Of a DNA stretch of 36,008 bases, positions 8,201-16,040 are shown piece by piece. A model generated the notes under the pieces. It had not been told where the DNA came from and did not search any database. It worked only from the letters and a program-made list of their open reading frames with translations. Position 1 is the first letter of the stretch. Each line of letters starts with the position of its first letter. Source of the DNA: Pseudomonadota bacterium (GTDB lineage Bacteria > Desulfobacterota > Desulfobacteria > Desulfobacterales > Desulfolunaceae); NCBI GenBank assembly GCA_018818835.1, contig JAHIRD010000146.1, positions 1 to 36,008 on the forward strand, in the 5' to 3' direction. The position numbers and the translations under genes were made by a program.

Positions 8201-9419
8201 AGGCCAGATACGGGTTGCCGCCTCGTTAAACGGTTCTGTTGACGACCCTGATCTCCAGGGTGAGGTTGCTCTGGAATCTGTGTCGTTCCAGATTCCAGAG
8301 TTTATGCAGACAGTCCACGATGTCAATGGCACCATCCGGGTCACACCCCAAGAGTTAACGCTTACAGGACTCACGGGCGGTCTGGATTCAGGGCGGTTTG
8401 AAATCCAGGGAAGCCTGGGGCTGGAACATTTGGAACCTGGGGCACTGTCCCTTGAAATCAAAGGGGATGCCCTGCCGTTCAGCATGCCGGATATGCTGGA
8501 TATGTCGGTGAATACCCGGATGACCATCACAGGCACACCCGATCAAGCCATGCTGGAAGGGACGTTGATGCTTCTTGAGGGAAAATACTACAAAGATGTG
8601 TCCATGAATCTGATCAGCATGGTGGGGGAGAAAACCCGGGAAGAAATGCCGGAAAAATCCTTGATTACCGCCCCCTATCTCAGGGGAATGGGACTGGACC
8701 TAAGATTGAGGCACAGGAATCCTTTTGAGGTCGATAACAATATGGCACTTCTGGAACTGAAACCTGATCTGAGGCTCCATGGGACACTCAACAACCCCCT
8801 TCTCAGTGGTCGGGCCCAGGTGGTGAGCGAGGGTGTGATCAGTTACCAGGGCAAGGATTTTGAGGTGACCAAAGGAGTGATGGATTTTCTCAATCCTTAT
8901 AAGATCGAACCCACCCTGGATGTGGAATGCCAGACCGAGATAAGAACCTGGACCCTGATCCTTGCGGTTGCAGGGACACCGGACAACCTGAAATTTACGT
9001 TGACATCAAACCCCAGTGAAGCGGATGCGGATATTCTGTCGCTTCTCATTTTTGGTAAAACCACCCATGAAATGAAAGAAGGCGGAGGGAATTCATCGGT
9101 ATCCGCAGCCCAGCTCCTGGCCGATACCATCAGCCGGAACCTTGCGAAAAACATTAAGGATGCCACGGGTATGGATCTTGTTGAAGTGGATTATGATAAT
9201 GGCGGAACCCAGGGAACTGAAAATGGTGTCAAGGTGACCATTGGAAAGGAATTGTCCGACCGTCTGACCATCAAATATGGTGTGGAAAGTAAAGATGCCG
9301 AAACTGTCCAGAGAGCTGTTTCAGAGTATAAGTTCCTTGAAAATTTGATGATCAACGCCTATCAGGATACGGGAAACAATTACGGAGCCGAACTGGTTTA
9401 CCGGCTTGAATTTCGATAG
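5220..9419 (+). CDS. TamB-like translocation and assembly module protein (DUF490 / AsmA superfamily)
   Basis: This 1399-aa protein has one N-terminal membrane anchor (about residues 10-35) and then a very long periplasmic region of repeating short beta strands, as expected of the bridge-like TamB/AsmA family that spans the periplasm and takes part in outer-membrane protein insertion or lipid movement. The last 350-400 residues match the TamB C-terminal domain: conserved LSLLIFGKTT near residue 1280, and GKELSDRLTIKYG followed by a closing beta segment ending ELVYRLEFR. Length is close to the usual 1250-1500. The Omp85 gene 64 bp downstream is its likely partner, in the order tamB-then-barrel, the reverse of the enterobacterial tamAB order. 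Confidence 0.87.
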   Translation: MKAPFIKKAAGFFAGLGFFLFALLLSFSLALNTDNARQLIFNQLNALLPGTIFVDHLSVSLFSGTLDVRGLGLDDPGGNALVRVKRLYADISLFSLVMRTLSIEEALIEDPHVFFTMDEKGRLNFEKAFGIDDVGVSSHEQPGFEIPWNLKVAALDLTGGELTYSMPLNDVLHAENIDVHAEDVNLLRESGQCSIKLGPFHIGLNGQTILLNSLEASGRFAKNRLSPLLLHVKSDMGELDAKGNIDALLSHPILDLSLVLNSSLEPIDKIFDLSLGLKGKVHLEMDLKGEIENPNVDLRLMAGDLNILGQPLNTVDILATLRDRQVDISRFHGDTGAGIFDISGNINLEKAFALGFVSSQIMAEEIRYTLNLDTVLDQIPEIAELEGIVTGPVAGRIELEGQGIFPEQMNATAEIAADSNRLSLLDSPESAYHLTGTVLFENMVLRVLSSRLENRGNRLSLKGDYNINKQTWKGDLDLNADKLSNLSLISPYGSFKGRLDINSNWSGLGDTWNVIFKAQGNTLFADDIPLGDLTLDAGLGDSGILTIPNLTLKQGKSRLNGKGTLGAFDEKQALDLSLAFTQIDIPHLFKQDQITALADGHLHIGGNINMPLMELQMTGKDLSWEQVELGTLSLKASYDHGRVIIPDLTLLNKQSGLNINGELQLFEPVGFTFLDRPSGDISITGKYLFLQDFYPDFKGELMLDAHVKGQVGDLDGGILMDGKALELGVQTVDRVLIKAHLDKGDLIFDHGAMTLKPEEEIHLGGKISLLDNQYDLHLDSTGISVKHLGPLGQQTFCEGKVILNLEGKGNLDNPSMTGNVVLSDFSLNKELIDKSSMSLDLSDRVARVSGKLIMDIDTQFHLDTYDFKAMARFDKAELAPFFRIAGYGDLTGEATGLIQGEGNVGDPETIQVTADVSWLTVRSKDVALIQSDSIHVDYKNNTFDFPETHFTLLDKGELIVKGSGQRDKDFDVTAHGTIPLEVLDVFVEDLTFMSGQIRVAASLNGSVDDPDLQGEVALESVSFQIPEFMQTVHDVNGTIRVTPQELTLTGLTGGLDSGRFEIQGSLGLEHLEPGALSLEIKGDALPFSMPDMLDMSVNTRMTITGTPDQAMLEGTLMLLEGKYYKDVSMNLISMVGEKTREEMPEKSLITAPYLRGMGLDLRLRHRNPFEVDNNMALLELKPDLRLHGTLNNPLLSGRAQVVSEGVISYQGKDFEVTKGVMDFLNPYKIEPTLDVECQTEIRTWTLILAVAGTPDNLKFTLTSNPSEADADILSLLIFGKTTHEMKEGGGNSSVSAAQLLADTISRNLAKNIKDATGMDLVEVDYDNGGTQGTENGVKVTIGKELSDRLTIKYGVESKDAETVQRAVSEYKFLENLMINAYQDTGNNYGAELVYRLEFR

Positions 9420-9483
9420 ATATGGTGAATAACATAAATCATAGTATGCATGCGTGATAGTGTGACATAGGAATAGGTTTGAT

Positions 9484-12303
9484 ATGGCCATATGCGCTTT
9501 TAAAAAAATAAAGGCAATACGTTTAGGTGTGCTCCTTTTGACCTGGCTTTGCGCTTGGGATGCATTGGCTGATCAGGCGTTGCCAATGCCCCCTGTCAAG
9601 GAGATCGCACAGATAAATGTCCATGTCACGGGCGGAGGCGGAAAGACGCAGGAACTGGAAGCCCTGGCACGAAATCTGATTGTGCTCAAGGCAGGGGGAC
9701 CGTTTGAGACCGGGCTTTTTGAAGCCTCCTTAGCGTCCTTAAAACGATCTGGGCTCTTTGAGGAGATTCATGCGCCTGATCCGGATTTCAGTGCCCCTGT
9801 TCTTACTTTTGACGTTTATCTTAAAGCTTTCCAGCGCATCAGGGATGTGCGTATTCACAATGCCTTTCCCTTGATGGAGAAAAAAGTGAAAAGCGCCATG
9901 AAACTCTTCGCCGGAGATTCCTTTATGGCCCAGACCGTTAGGGAAAAAGAAGAACGGCTCAAGGCGCTTTACCGGAAATCAGGCTATCCGAATCCCCAGG
10001 TGACCATCACCGCTGATGAATCCACTGAGGGAGACGGTGTGGTGATTTCCGTCGGAGTTGAAAAAGGTGATTTTTACCATATCAGTTACTTTGACATCAG
10101 GGGTAACGAATCCTTTTTCGGCATTCGGCTCAAGCTACGCACAAATTCCTACAAAGCATCTCTGATGAGGGGCGATGGCCAGAGATTTATTCAGGAAAAG
10201 CTTGATGAAGATGTGAAAAATATTGCCCGGTTTTACAGGGACCGGGGATATCCGGATGTGATTGTTTCTTCAGATATTGAAATCCTGGAATCCAGGAAAA
10301 AAGTACGCATTTATATCACGGTCATGGAAGGGCCCAAGTACGTGATCCGATTTGAGGGTAATCGGGAGTTCTGGGGTCGCACCTTGAAAAAGGAAATCGA
10401 TCTGTCCCGAAGGGGCAATGCCAAAGACATGGGGCTGAAACGGGGAGCCCGGAACATTCGCGAACGATATCGGAAGGCAGGATATCCCAATGCTTATGTG
10501 GGTATGGGATCCGAAACCACCTTCATCGACGGAAAAGAGCAGCGGCTGGTGATCTTCTCCATAGATGAGGGGCCACGCTCTCTGGTTCAGACACTTTCCT
10601 TTGAAGGCAACGACCATATGACGGATCGGCAGTTGAAAAAACAGGTGTTGACAAGTCCCAGGGGACTTCTGGTCAATGGTGCCTATGTTCCTGAAATTCT
10701 TAATGATGATCTTTCGGCCATGAAAAGCCTGTACAAAAAAAATGGATTCGCGAATCCGACCATTGAGTCCTCGGTCATATGGGAAAAAGATGACCAAAAA
10801 AACAACTGGGCCCATGTGACTGTCCATGTGAATGAGGGTTTGAAAACCGAGGTTTCGTCTCTTAACTTTCAGGGTCTGACTGCCCTTTCCCAGAAGGAGG
10901 CAAAACCCTTTGTGGGTTTACAGGAAGGAAAACCTTTTTCAGAGAGCCAGATGAAAGATGATGAAAAAGTCCTGTCCTCAGCAATCTCTGAAAAAGGTTA
11001 TCCCCGTGTCATTGTCACAGGGAAAGCGACTGTCCATGACGATCTGAAGACAGCGGATGTGACTTACTACGTGGATCAAGGGGAATACACGGCCATGGGT
11101 AAGGTGATTCTTCTGGGGAATTTCAGGACCAAGGACAAGGTGATCAACAGTGAACTGGAAGTGGGTGAAGGGGACCCTTTCTCCCTGGCCAAATTCCTTG
11201 AATCCCAACGAAATATTCGTAACATCAACGCTCTTTCCGGTGTCGGGTTCAAAGAATTCGGGCTGCTTGAAAAAAGTGACACGGTGGATCTGGTGGTTGA
11301 GGCCGAGGAAAAAAAACCCTATTATATCCAAGCGGCAGTGGGGTATGACACCAGCAAACACGGCTACCTGAACACCCGGTTGGGTGACCGGAACCTGTTC
11401 GGTCTTAACAAAGACGCCTGGGTAACCGGCGAATACAGTGAGATCGGTTATCGGGCTGAAAGTGGGGTGACCGAGCCCCGTTTCCTGGGCACACGGATCT
11501 CATCCACGCTGAATGTGTTTTCAGAGAAACTGGAAGAATTGAACAAGGATTTCGGGACCCGAACCATGGGGACCTCTGTTCATTTCAGCCGGGATTTTTT
11601 CAGGTATTTTAACACGGCTCTTTCATTTACATACGAATATCGCGACCAGTACCAGAGGGATGCCGATGCCATCCCCCAGGAGGAAATGGAATTTTACAAA
11701 GGCAGACGAATGGTGGTGACAAGCCCTTCGCTCAGCTATAATTCAACGGATTCATTTATTCGCCCGAGAAAAGGGATCTATTCCTCGGTGTCTCTGGACC
11801 TTTCCAAGGCCCTGGGTGAGGCACCGGATGAGTTCCTTAAATACAATGTCCAGGCCCATTACTATTATTCGCCCTTGTCTTTTCTCACCCTGGCCTTCCG
11901 ATGCCGTTACGGATACATCCAGCCCAGGGGTGACTCACCCCTGATCCCGGATGACCAGCTGTTTTTCCTTGGAGGTACAGCTGATGTCAGAGGCTTTGAT
12001 GAAAATCTCTTGCGCTACGATCTGTCAGGAGACCCTGTGGGAGGCCGTGAACTTATTATGGGAGGCCTCGAGGTACGTACAGATTTGGGCCGCAATGTGG
12101 AGTTGGCCACCTTTTTTGATACAGGGCGGATAGGAAAAACCGACCTGGATCAGGGCCGCGGTCTTTTTCGCTCATCTGTGGGCGCAGGGCTCCGCTACAT
12201 CACCCCCATCGGTCCTGTGGGTTTTTTATACGGTTTTAAACTCTCCCCGGAAAAAAACGAGAAAATCGGCCAGTTTCACTTCAGCATCGGATATAGCTTT
12301 TAA
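9484..12303 (+). CDS. Omp85-family outer-membrane assembly protein (BamA/TamA-like) with about seven POTRA repeats
   Basis: The 939-aa product has a signal peptide (cleavage after ALAD near residue 30), a long periplasmic region and a C-terminal 16-strand barrel of about 325 residues. By eye I count seven POTRA-like units, at about 41-114, 116-196, 197-284, 285-364, 365-453, 454-534 and 535-612; most contain the helix ending YRxxGYPxxxV and a closing strand with EG or KG. The barrel carries the Omp85 loop-6 motif VRGF at 835-838 and ends with aromatic residues (FSIGYSF), the usual outer-membrane signature. BamA has five POTRA domains and TamA three. Pairing with the TamB-like gene suggests TamA-type function; a second BamA cannot be excluded. 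Confidence 0.9.
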   Translation: MAICAFKKIKAIRLGVLLLTWLCAWDALADQALPMPPVKEIAQINVHVTGGGGKTQELEALARNLIVLKAGGPFETGLFEASLASLKRSGLFEEIHAPDPDFSAPVLTFDVYLKAFQRIRDVRIHNAFPLMEKKVKSAMKLFAGDSFMAQTVREKEERLKALYRKSGYPNPQVTITADESTEGDGVVISVGVEKGDFYHISYFDIRGNESFFGIRLKLRTNSYKASLMRGDGQRFIQEKLDEDVKNIARFYRDRGYPDVIVSSDIEILESRKKVRIYITVMEGPKYVIRFEGNREFWGRTLKKEIDLSRRGNAKDMGLKRGARNIRERYRKAGYPNAYVGMGSETTFIDGKEQRLVIFSIDEGPRSLVQTLSFEGNDHMTDRQLKKQVLTSPRGLLVNGAYVPEILNDDLSAMKSLYKKNGFANPTIESSVIWEKDDQKNNWAHVTVHVNEGLKTEVSSLNFQGLTALSQKEAKPFVGLQEGKPFSESQMKDDEKVLSSAISEKGYPRVIVTGKATVHDDLKTADVTYYVDQGEYTAMGKVILLGNFRTKDKVINSELEVGEGDPFSLAKFLESQRNIRNINALSGVGFKEFGLLEKSDTVDLVVEAEEKKPYYIQAAVGYDTSKHGYLNTRLGDRNLFGLNKDAWVTGEYSEIGYRAESGVTEPRFLGTRISSTLNVFSEKLEELNKDFGTRTMGTSVHFSRDFFRYFNTALSFTYEYRDQYQRDADAIPQEEMEFYKGRRMVVTSPSLSYNSTDSFIRPRKGIYSSVSLDLSKALGEAPDEFLKYNVQAHYYYSPLSFLTLAFRCRYGYIQPRGDSPLIPDDQLFFLGGTADVRGFDENLLRYDLSGDPVGGRELIMGGLEVRTDLGRNVELATFFDTGRIGKTDLDQGRGLFRSSVGAGLRYITPIGPVGFLYGFKLSPEKNEKIGQFHFSIGYSF

Positions 12304-12351
12304 GTCGACGCTTGAGTGATAATCATGTTGGAAACTCTTGATGGGGGGAGG

Positions 12352-12391
12352 TTGACAAAACAGAGCCCATTGGTTAGACTATAGTCAGACT
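12352..12391 (+). promoter_or_regulatory. Promoter and palindromic operator of the toxin-antitoxin pair
   Basis: A perfect TTGACA (12352-12357) is followed after 17 bp by TAGACT (12375-12380). The -10 region overlaps the perfect 10-bp palindrome GACTATAGTC (12377-12386), with another GACT at 12388-12391 forming AGTC-A-GACT. Clustered GACT/AGTC half-sites over the promoter are typical of autoregulation by an antitoxin of the Phd/YefM type. The start codon is at 12444 with AGGGGAA upstream. Confidence 0.6.
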
Positions 12392-12443
12392 AGTTTTTGT
12401 GGGTCTATTTGATTTTTCTTGGTTGATTGAAATAGGGGAATTT

Positions 12444-12686
12444 ATGCAAACAATAGGTGTTTACGAAGCCAAAACCCATTTACCCAAACTTCTTGCGCGG
12501 GTGGTGAACGGGGAGCAGATCACCATCACAAAACATGGTGTTCCCATTGCCGTTCTGCAAGCTCCTTCGTCATCGTCACAAAAAACGTCCCCCAAAAAAA
12601 CCATTGAGGATCTTCGGATGTTTCGTAAGAAATGCAAATTAAATGGTCTTTCAATCCGTGATTTGATTGATGAGGGGCGGCGATAA
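12444..12686 (+). CDS. Phd/YefM-family antitoxin
   Basis: The 80-aa protein begins MQTIGVYEAKTHLPKLLARV, the characteristic N-terminal DNA-binding fold of type II antitoxins of the Phd/YefM superfamily, with GEQITITKHGVPIAVL completing it. The C-terminal half (from about residue 42) is Lys/Arg-rich and would wrap the toxin. I chose the ATG at 12444, behind AGGGGAA, over an upstream in-frame start at 12399 whose extra residues do not fit the family. The stop codon is immediately followed by the toxin ATG at 12687, so the two are translationally coupled. It is expected to neutralise the PIN toxin and repress its own promoter. Confidence 0.9.
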   Translation: MQTIGVYEAKTHLPKLLARVVNGEQITITKHGVPIAVLQAPSSSSQKTSPKKTIEDLRMFRKKCKLNGLSIRDLIDEGRR

Positions 12687-13100
12687 ATGGATGGGGATTT
12701 TGTTGTGGACAATTCCATTGTCATGGCCTGGTGTTTTGACGATGAAACCAATGAAAAAACTGAAGGTATTTTGGATCGGCTGACTGAGTCAACGGCCTTT
12801 GCCCCATCGATCTGGCCCCTGGAACTGGGTAATGTTCTTTGTGTTGCAGAACGCAGAAAACGGATTGGTGAGGCTGATAGTGCGCGATTTATCGCCTTAC
12901 TCAGTGCGCTACCCATCATTGTTGAACAGGAAACCCCGGACAGGATGCTCAAGGAGATCGTCGCCCTTGCGAGAAACCATCAGCTTTCAACCTATGATGC
13001 CTCCTATCTGGATCTGGCCATGCGAAAAGGTCTTCCCCTTGCCACCCAGGACAAAAATTTGATCAAGGCTGCCAGGCGATCCAAGGTTATTCTGCTGTAA
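12687..13100 (+). CDS. vapC: PIN-domain ribonuclease toxin (VapC-like)
   Basis: The 137-aa protein is a PIN-domain nuclease with the four acidic residues expected for Mg2+-dependent RNA cleavage: Asp8 (VVDNSIVMAW), Glu46 (PLELGNVL), Asp104 (TYDASYLDLA) and Asp122 (ATQDKNL). The YDASYLDLA and LPLATQDKNL segments are close to the VapC consensus. Length is normal for the family and no catalytic residue is missing, so it should be active. It is coupled to the antitoxin with no spacer. The pairing of a Phd-type antitoxin with a PIN toxin is common in chromosomal stability or stress modules. The RNA target cannot be told from sequence. Confidence 0.9.
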   Translation: MDGDFVVDNSIVMAWCFDDETNEKTEGILDRLTESTAFAPSIWPLELGNVLCVAERRKRIGEADSARFIALLSALPIIVEQETPDRMLKEIVALARNHQLSTYDASYLDLAMRKGLPLATQDKNLIKAARRSKVILL

Positions 13101-13547
13101 AATCCTTTCTTACTCCAAATCCAAATGCTCCGGAGCGCAGACAAAAATGCCTTTTTTTGATTAACATAATCTTATCTTTTTCCTCACACAATCCGAACAT
13201 CACGTCACTAAATTCAGACTCAAAAAAGAGAGCAGTTCAGATTCAAGATTAAAAATTTAAAAAAACAAAAACGTTAATGGGTACTTCGTTGGCTTGATCA
13301 AAGCACCAGGAAGCCCGGAAAAGGAACACAAAATCCTTTCCGGGCTTTTTTTTGGGAGCCTTGGAAAATACAAAAAAGGAGGTGATGGGAAAACACATTC
13401 ATGAATTCAATTCAGGCTTGAATAAAACGCCACAGGCCTATTTGAACGATGTTTTAGATTTGGATACATCCTGATCATGATCACGCAAAAATGAAATTCA
13501 ATCTTTTATAAGATGTATAAACCATAAAATTCAAAAGGAGAAAAAAA
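13101..13547. other. 447-bp AT-rich intergenic stretch
   Basis: No protein-coding ORF is convincing here. Visible elements are the perfect palindrome GCTCCGGAGC at 13127-13136, a T7 run shortly after it (about 13152-13158) that could weakly end the toxin transcript, two copies of TTCAGAYTCAA 23 bp apart (13213 and 13236), an intrinsic terminator at 13311-13353, and the leader of the exported-protein gene with an AAGGAG at about 13534-13539 before the ATG at 13548. The 12-mer AAGATGTATAAA at 13510-13521 recurs at 14394-14405 ahead of the next gene. Confidence 0.6.
13311..13353 (+). terminator. Intrinsic terminator not directly behind any gene
   Basis: AAGCCCGGAAAAGGA (13311-13325) pairs with TCCTTTCCGGGCTT (13334-13347) across an 8-nt loop with one bulged A, followed by a run of T to 13353. 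The stem is long and GC-rich and the T tract is on the plus-strand side. It lies about 210 bp after the PIN toxin stop and 195 bp before the next ATG, so it may end a long toxin-operon 3' UTR, a small RNA, or act in the leader of the following gene. Confidence 0.8.
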
Positions 13548-14315
13548 ATGAAAAAGTTTTTGTTAGGATTGACTGTTTTACTAACTGTTGTGGCTGCCAG
13601 CAGCCAGGCTTTCGCTTATTTTGAAGCAGGTCAGTTGATTCTCAGCGTGTACAATGAAACTGATATGGATTTGGGCGTTGACTTGGGTAATGCCATGGCT
13701 CTGTCCCAGACGACGGATACCAATGTTGTTCTTGCCACCGCAGGCACAATCAGCCTGGACAAGTTTGGTGACAATGTTGACAGCTGGAGCGATTTGAGTG
13801 CTGGTGCCTATGGTGGCATCCAAAACCTTTATCAAATTTACGAGGGTATGACCGATACAGTAGCTCCTCCGGTTCCTGTTTCTCAGATCAGTAATTTTAT
13901 GAATGGTGTTTTGATGACTTCAAGTGAGTATGGAAGACGCAACAACGGCGAACAATATGCCGTGATGAATTCAAGCAACTCAAATTCATATGATATTAGA
14001 TTAAATAGCAACTCAAACGCTCCCGGAACATTTGGTGGCATTAACATCGATGGATCTACCAATAAATCAGAAGCCAATCTTGGTCTTCTTGACACCGTAG
14101 GGTATGTGGATCTGTATCTGTATGCTTTTGACGCAATGGCTGATATGGCGGGTTTAAGTGGTGGTGCAGAACCCAATGCCGTAATTAGAATCATGGCTGA
14201 TGGAAGCGTCGTGCTGAATGCTACGGATGCTCCTGAAGTTCCCATCCCCGGTTCTTTGATTCTTTTGAGCTCCGGCCTTCTGGGAATGATCGGTATCCGC
14301 AGAAAAAACGCTTAA
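13548..14315 (+). CDS. Exported protein with PEP-CTERM-type (VPIPG) sorting signal
   Basis: The 255-aa product has a signal peptide (MKKFLLGLTVLL... to about residue 23, SQAFA) and a C-terminal tripartite tail: VPIPG, the hydrophobic stretch SLILLSSGLLGMIGI, then the basic end RRKNA. That tail is the PEP-CTERM sorting signal (VPxPG variant) read by an exosortase/archaeosortase-type enzyme, which is not in this window. The body is rich in Asn, Ser and Gly and has no recognised domain. The likely fate is anchoring and release to the surface or extracellular matrix. The start is set by a strong AAGGAG. A 269-bp gap separates it from the PstS-like gene, with no clear terminator between. Confidence 0.85.
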   Translation: MKKFLLGLTVLLTVVAASSQAFAYFEAGQLILSVYNETDMDLGVDLGNAMALSQTTDTNVVLATAGTISLDKFGDNVDSWSDLSAGAYGGIQNLYQIYEGMTDTVAPPVPVSQISNFMNGVLMTSSEYGRRNNGEQYAVMNSSNSNSYDIRLNSNSNAPGTFGGINIDGSTNKSEANLGLLDTVGYVDLYLYAFDAMADMAGLSGGAEPNAVIRIMADGSVVLNATDAPEVPIPGSLILLSSGLLGMIGIRRKNA

Positions 14316-14393
14316 TGTAAAACACAAACGAATCAACGGGGCTGCACTCTAAGCTGCCGATAACTCGGGATTCAAACAAACCGGTTAACGGAA

Positions 14394-14470
14394 AAGATGT
14401 ATAAAACAGGAATACGTGATCTTCGGGTAAATGCCAAAACAGAGTCGGCCCCATCTTAAAAAATTTAAGA
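14394..14470 (+). promoter_or_regulatory. Upstream motifs of the PstS-like gene
   Basis: This stretch holds a second copy of AAGATGTATAAA (14394-14405; first copy 13510-13521, before the preceding gene) and a perfect inverted repeat TCTTAAA-aaa-TTTAAGA (14454-14470). They may be shared regulatory or promoter elements. No Pho-box-like CTGTCA direct repeat is visible. Function is not established. Confidence 0.3.
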
Positions 14471-14486
14471 CCCTGATTAAATGAAC

Positions 14487-14548
14487 TAAGAAAAACAAAG
14501 ACGGCAAAGATTAAAGATAAGTTGTAAAAACGTAAGAAAAACAAAGAC
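14487..14548 (+). repeat. Direct repeat of 16 bp in the leader of the PstS-like gene
   Basis: TAAGAAAAACAAAGAC occurs exactly at 14487-14502 and again at 14533-14548, a 46-bp period, inside a purine/A-rich leader immediately before the AAGGAGATAGGG ribosome binding site. It could be a tandem regulator site or an unstructured translation enhancer. Confidence 0.7.
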
Positions 14549-14584
14549 AAAAATAAAGAAAAATAAACTAAGGAGATAGGGAAA

Positions 14585-15847
14585 ATGGTAAGAAAACTCG
14601 TAAAAAGTGCTATTCTGGGAACCTGTTTGATGGCCACGGTAACCGCAGCCAATGCAGCTGAATACAATGTCAATATCTATGGTGCTTCCGCCCAGTACAA
14701 ATTCTGGACAAGTGCCGCGCCTGAATTTCTTGAAAGCCAGGGTTGTGACGCAGCCGATGTCCGTGTAGCAAAGGGAAAAATTGACGGTAAAAATCACGGG
14801 ATCGCCTGGTGTGCAGGTACTGTGGGTGTAAATGGCGTGACCGGAGACGGTATCAATGGTGATGGTAATGATTATTTTATCCGCTATTCAGACAATGCTT
14901 CCTATGATGGTGTTATGGCTGTGCAGGATAACAATGATTTTGCTCCCTCAGCTGATGTAGCAGCAGGTTGCGGACTTGGTGAACGTCTGATGGCTGATGA
15001 AACCAACACGACTTGGGGCACAATGGCTGCATACGGTGCCGTTGGTGGCACGGATTGTAAAGATGTTGTGATCGGTGCCTCGGATGTGGCTGCTGAAACA
15101 TTTAATCAGCAGAGTAGCGGCGATTTGCTGGGACCCGCTGGTGGGGCCCCCACAACACGCGATATCTCCGGATTCACCATTGATCTTGATGATTATTATG
15201 CGTATCGCCCCATCGTTGTTCCCTTTGGTTTTTTCGCCAATGATAATGCAAGCACACCGGTTCCCTTTAACAACATGACCCGTTTGATGGCAACGTCCAT
15301 TTTCAGCGGTCAGATTACGAACTGGAACCAATTTGATGCCAGCCTTGCGTCCATGCCCATGGTGGTTTGTCTTCGTCATGCCGGTTCCGGTACCCATGCC
15401 ACCCTGGATGCAGCTGTTATGAGAGGTGATAAAAACTTGCTTACTCAAGAAGTCAAACCGGGGACGTTTCCTGTTCTGTTTGGTCTCTCGCCGGTTGTAT
15501 GGTTTAACTCAGGTTCTTCCGATGAAATGAATTGTATTTCAACGTCTGTGGGTGCTGTCGGATATGCTGATGCAGATGCCAGCGCCGCAGGTGTGAAAGC
15601 CCTGGATTGGATGGGTGTCCCTGCTGAAAAATCAAACATTACCCATGGTCAGTATGACTTCTGGTCAAATCAGTGGCTGTATTCAAGCAAGAGCGAACCC
15701 ACTGCCATTGCGGATATGGTTGCTGCTCTGAATACTTATGCCTCCAATGGCGACAACATGCCTGCTGATCATGCCGATTACTGGGCTTCTGAAAGTGAAA
15801 TGAAAGTTAAGAAAGCCACAGATAAATCGTATCCTTCATTCAAATAA
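14585..15847 (+). CDS. PstS-like periplasmic substrate-binding protein
   Basis: The 420-aa product has a clean signal peptide cleaved after AANA (residue 24) and a type II periplasmic-binding fold related to phosphate-binding PstS. The anion-binding loop is recognisable as RHAGSGTHATLD (Arg264 to Gly269-Thr270), and the segment MATSIFSGQITNWNQFDA matches the PstS hinge pattern FxGxIxxWxD. Several Cys pairs suggest disulfides. No Pst permease or ATPase is adjacent, so it may bind another oxyanion or work as a secreted or surface protein, like the exported protein just upstream. It is monocistronic by context, with its own strong terminator. Confidence 0.75.
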   Translation: MVRKLVKSAILGTCLMATVTAANAAEYNVNIYGASAQYKFWTSAAPEFLESQGCDAADVRVAKGKIDGKNHGIAWCAGTVGVNGVTGDGINGDGNDYFIRYSDNASYDGVMAVQDNNDFAPSADVAAGCGLGERLMADETNTTWGTMAAYGAVGGTDCKDVVIGASDVAAETFNQQSSGDLLGPAGGAPTTRDISGFTIDLDDYYAYRPIVVPFGFFANDNASTPVPFNNMTRLMATSIFSGQITNWNQFDASLASMPMVVCLRHAGSGTHATLDAAVMRGDKNLLTQEVKPGTFPVLFGLSPVVWFNSGSSDEMNCISTSVGAVGYADADASAAGVKALDWMGVPAEKSNITHGQYDFWSNQWLYSSKSEPTAIADMVAALNTYASNGDNMPADHADYWASESEMKVKKATDKSYPSFK

Positions 15848-15888
15848 GATCTCTTGTCGGTATAAAGTTATGCACGCGTGACAGTGTT

Positions 15889-15918
15889 AAGGGCTTTTCC
15901 TTCGGGGAAAGCCCTTTT
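15889..15918 (+). terminator. Strong intrinsic terminator with UUCG tetraloop
   Basis: AAGGGCTTTTCC (15889-15900) pairs fully, with one G-U, to GGGAAAGCCCTT (15905-15916) across a TTCG loop closed by C-G, followed by a short T run. It ends the PstS-like gene about 40 bp after the stop. Confidence 0.92.
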
Positions 15919-16040
15919 TAATCTCATTAAAACAAAATGCCCTCCTAACACAAGCCTTACAAATCCGTGAAAGATTACGTCATTCAAATCCCTGGCTTCA
16001 CTGGGTTTTTTGCTTATACTATTAAATGAAAGAGCTTGAA

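Noticed and set aside
8030-8536. Long minus-strand ORF (168 codons) inside the TamB-like gene
   Set aside because: It is antisense to a well-supported gene, Ser/Arg/Pro-rich and without a recognisable domain.
9443-9470. Similarity between the stretch near 9445 (TATGCATGCGTGATAGTGT) and that near 15869 (TATGCACGCGTGACAGTGT)
   Set aside because: A 17-of-19 match is expected several times by chance over all pairs in a 36-kb window, and no structure or third copy supports it.
13290-13306. GG-N10-GC spacing resembling a sigma-54 promoter (TGGCTTGATCAAAGCA)
   Set aside because: The predicted transcript start would fall inside the terminator stem at 13311-13325, and four consensus positions mismatch.
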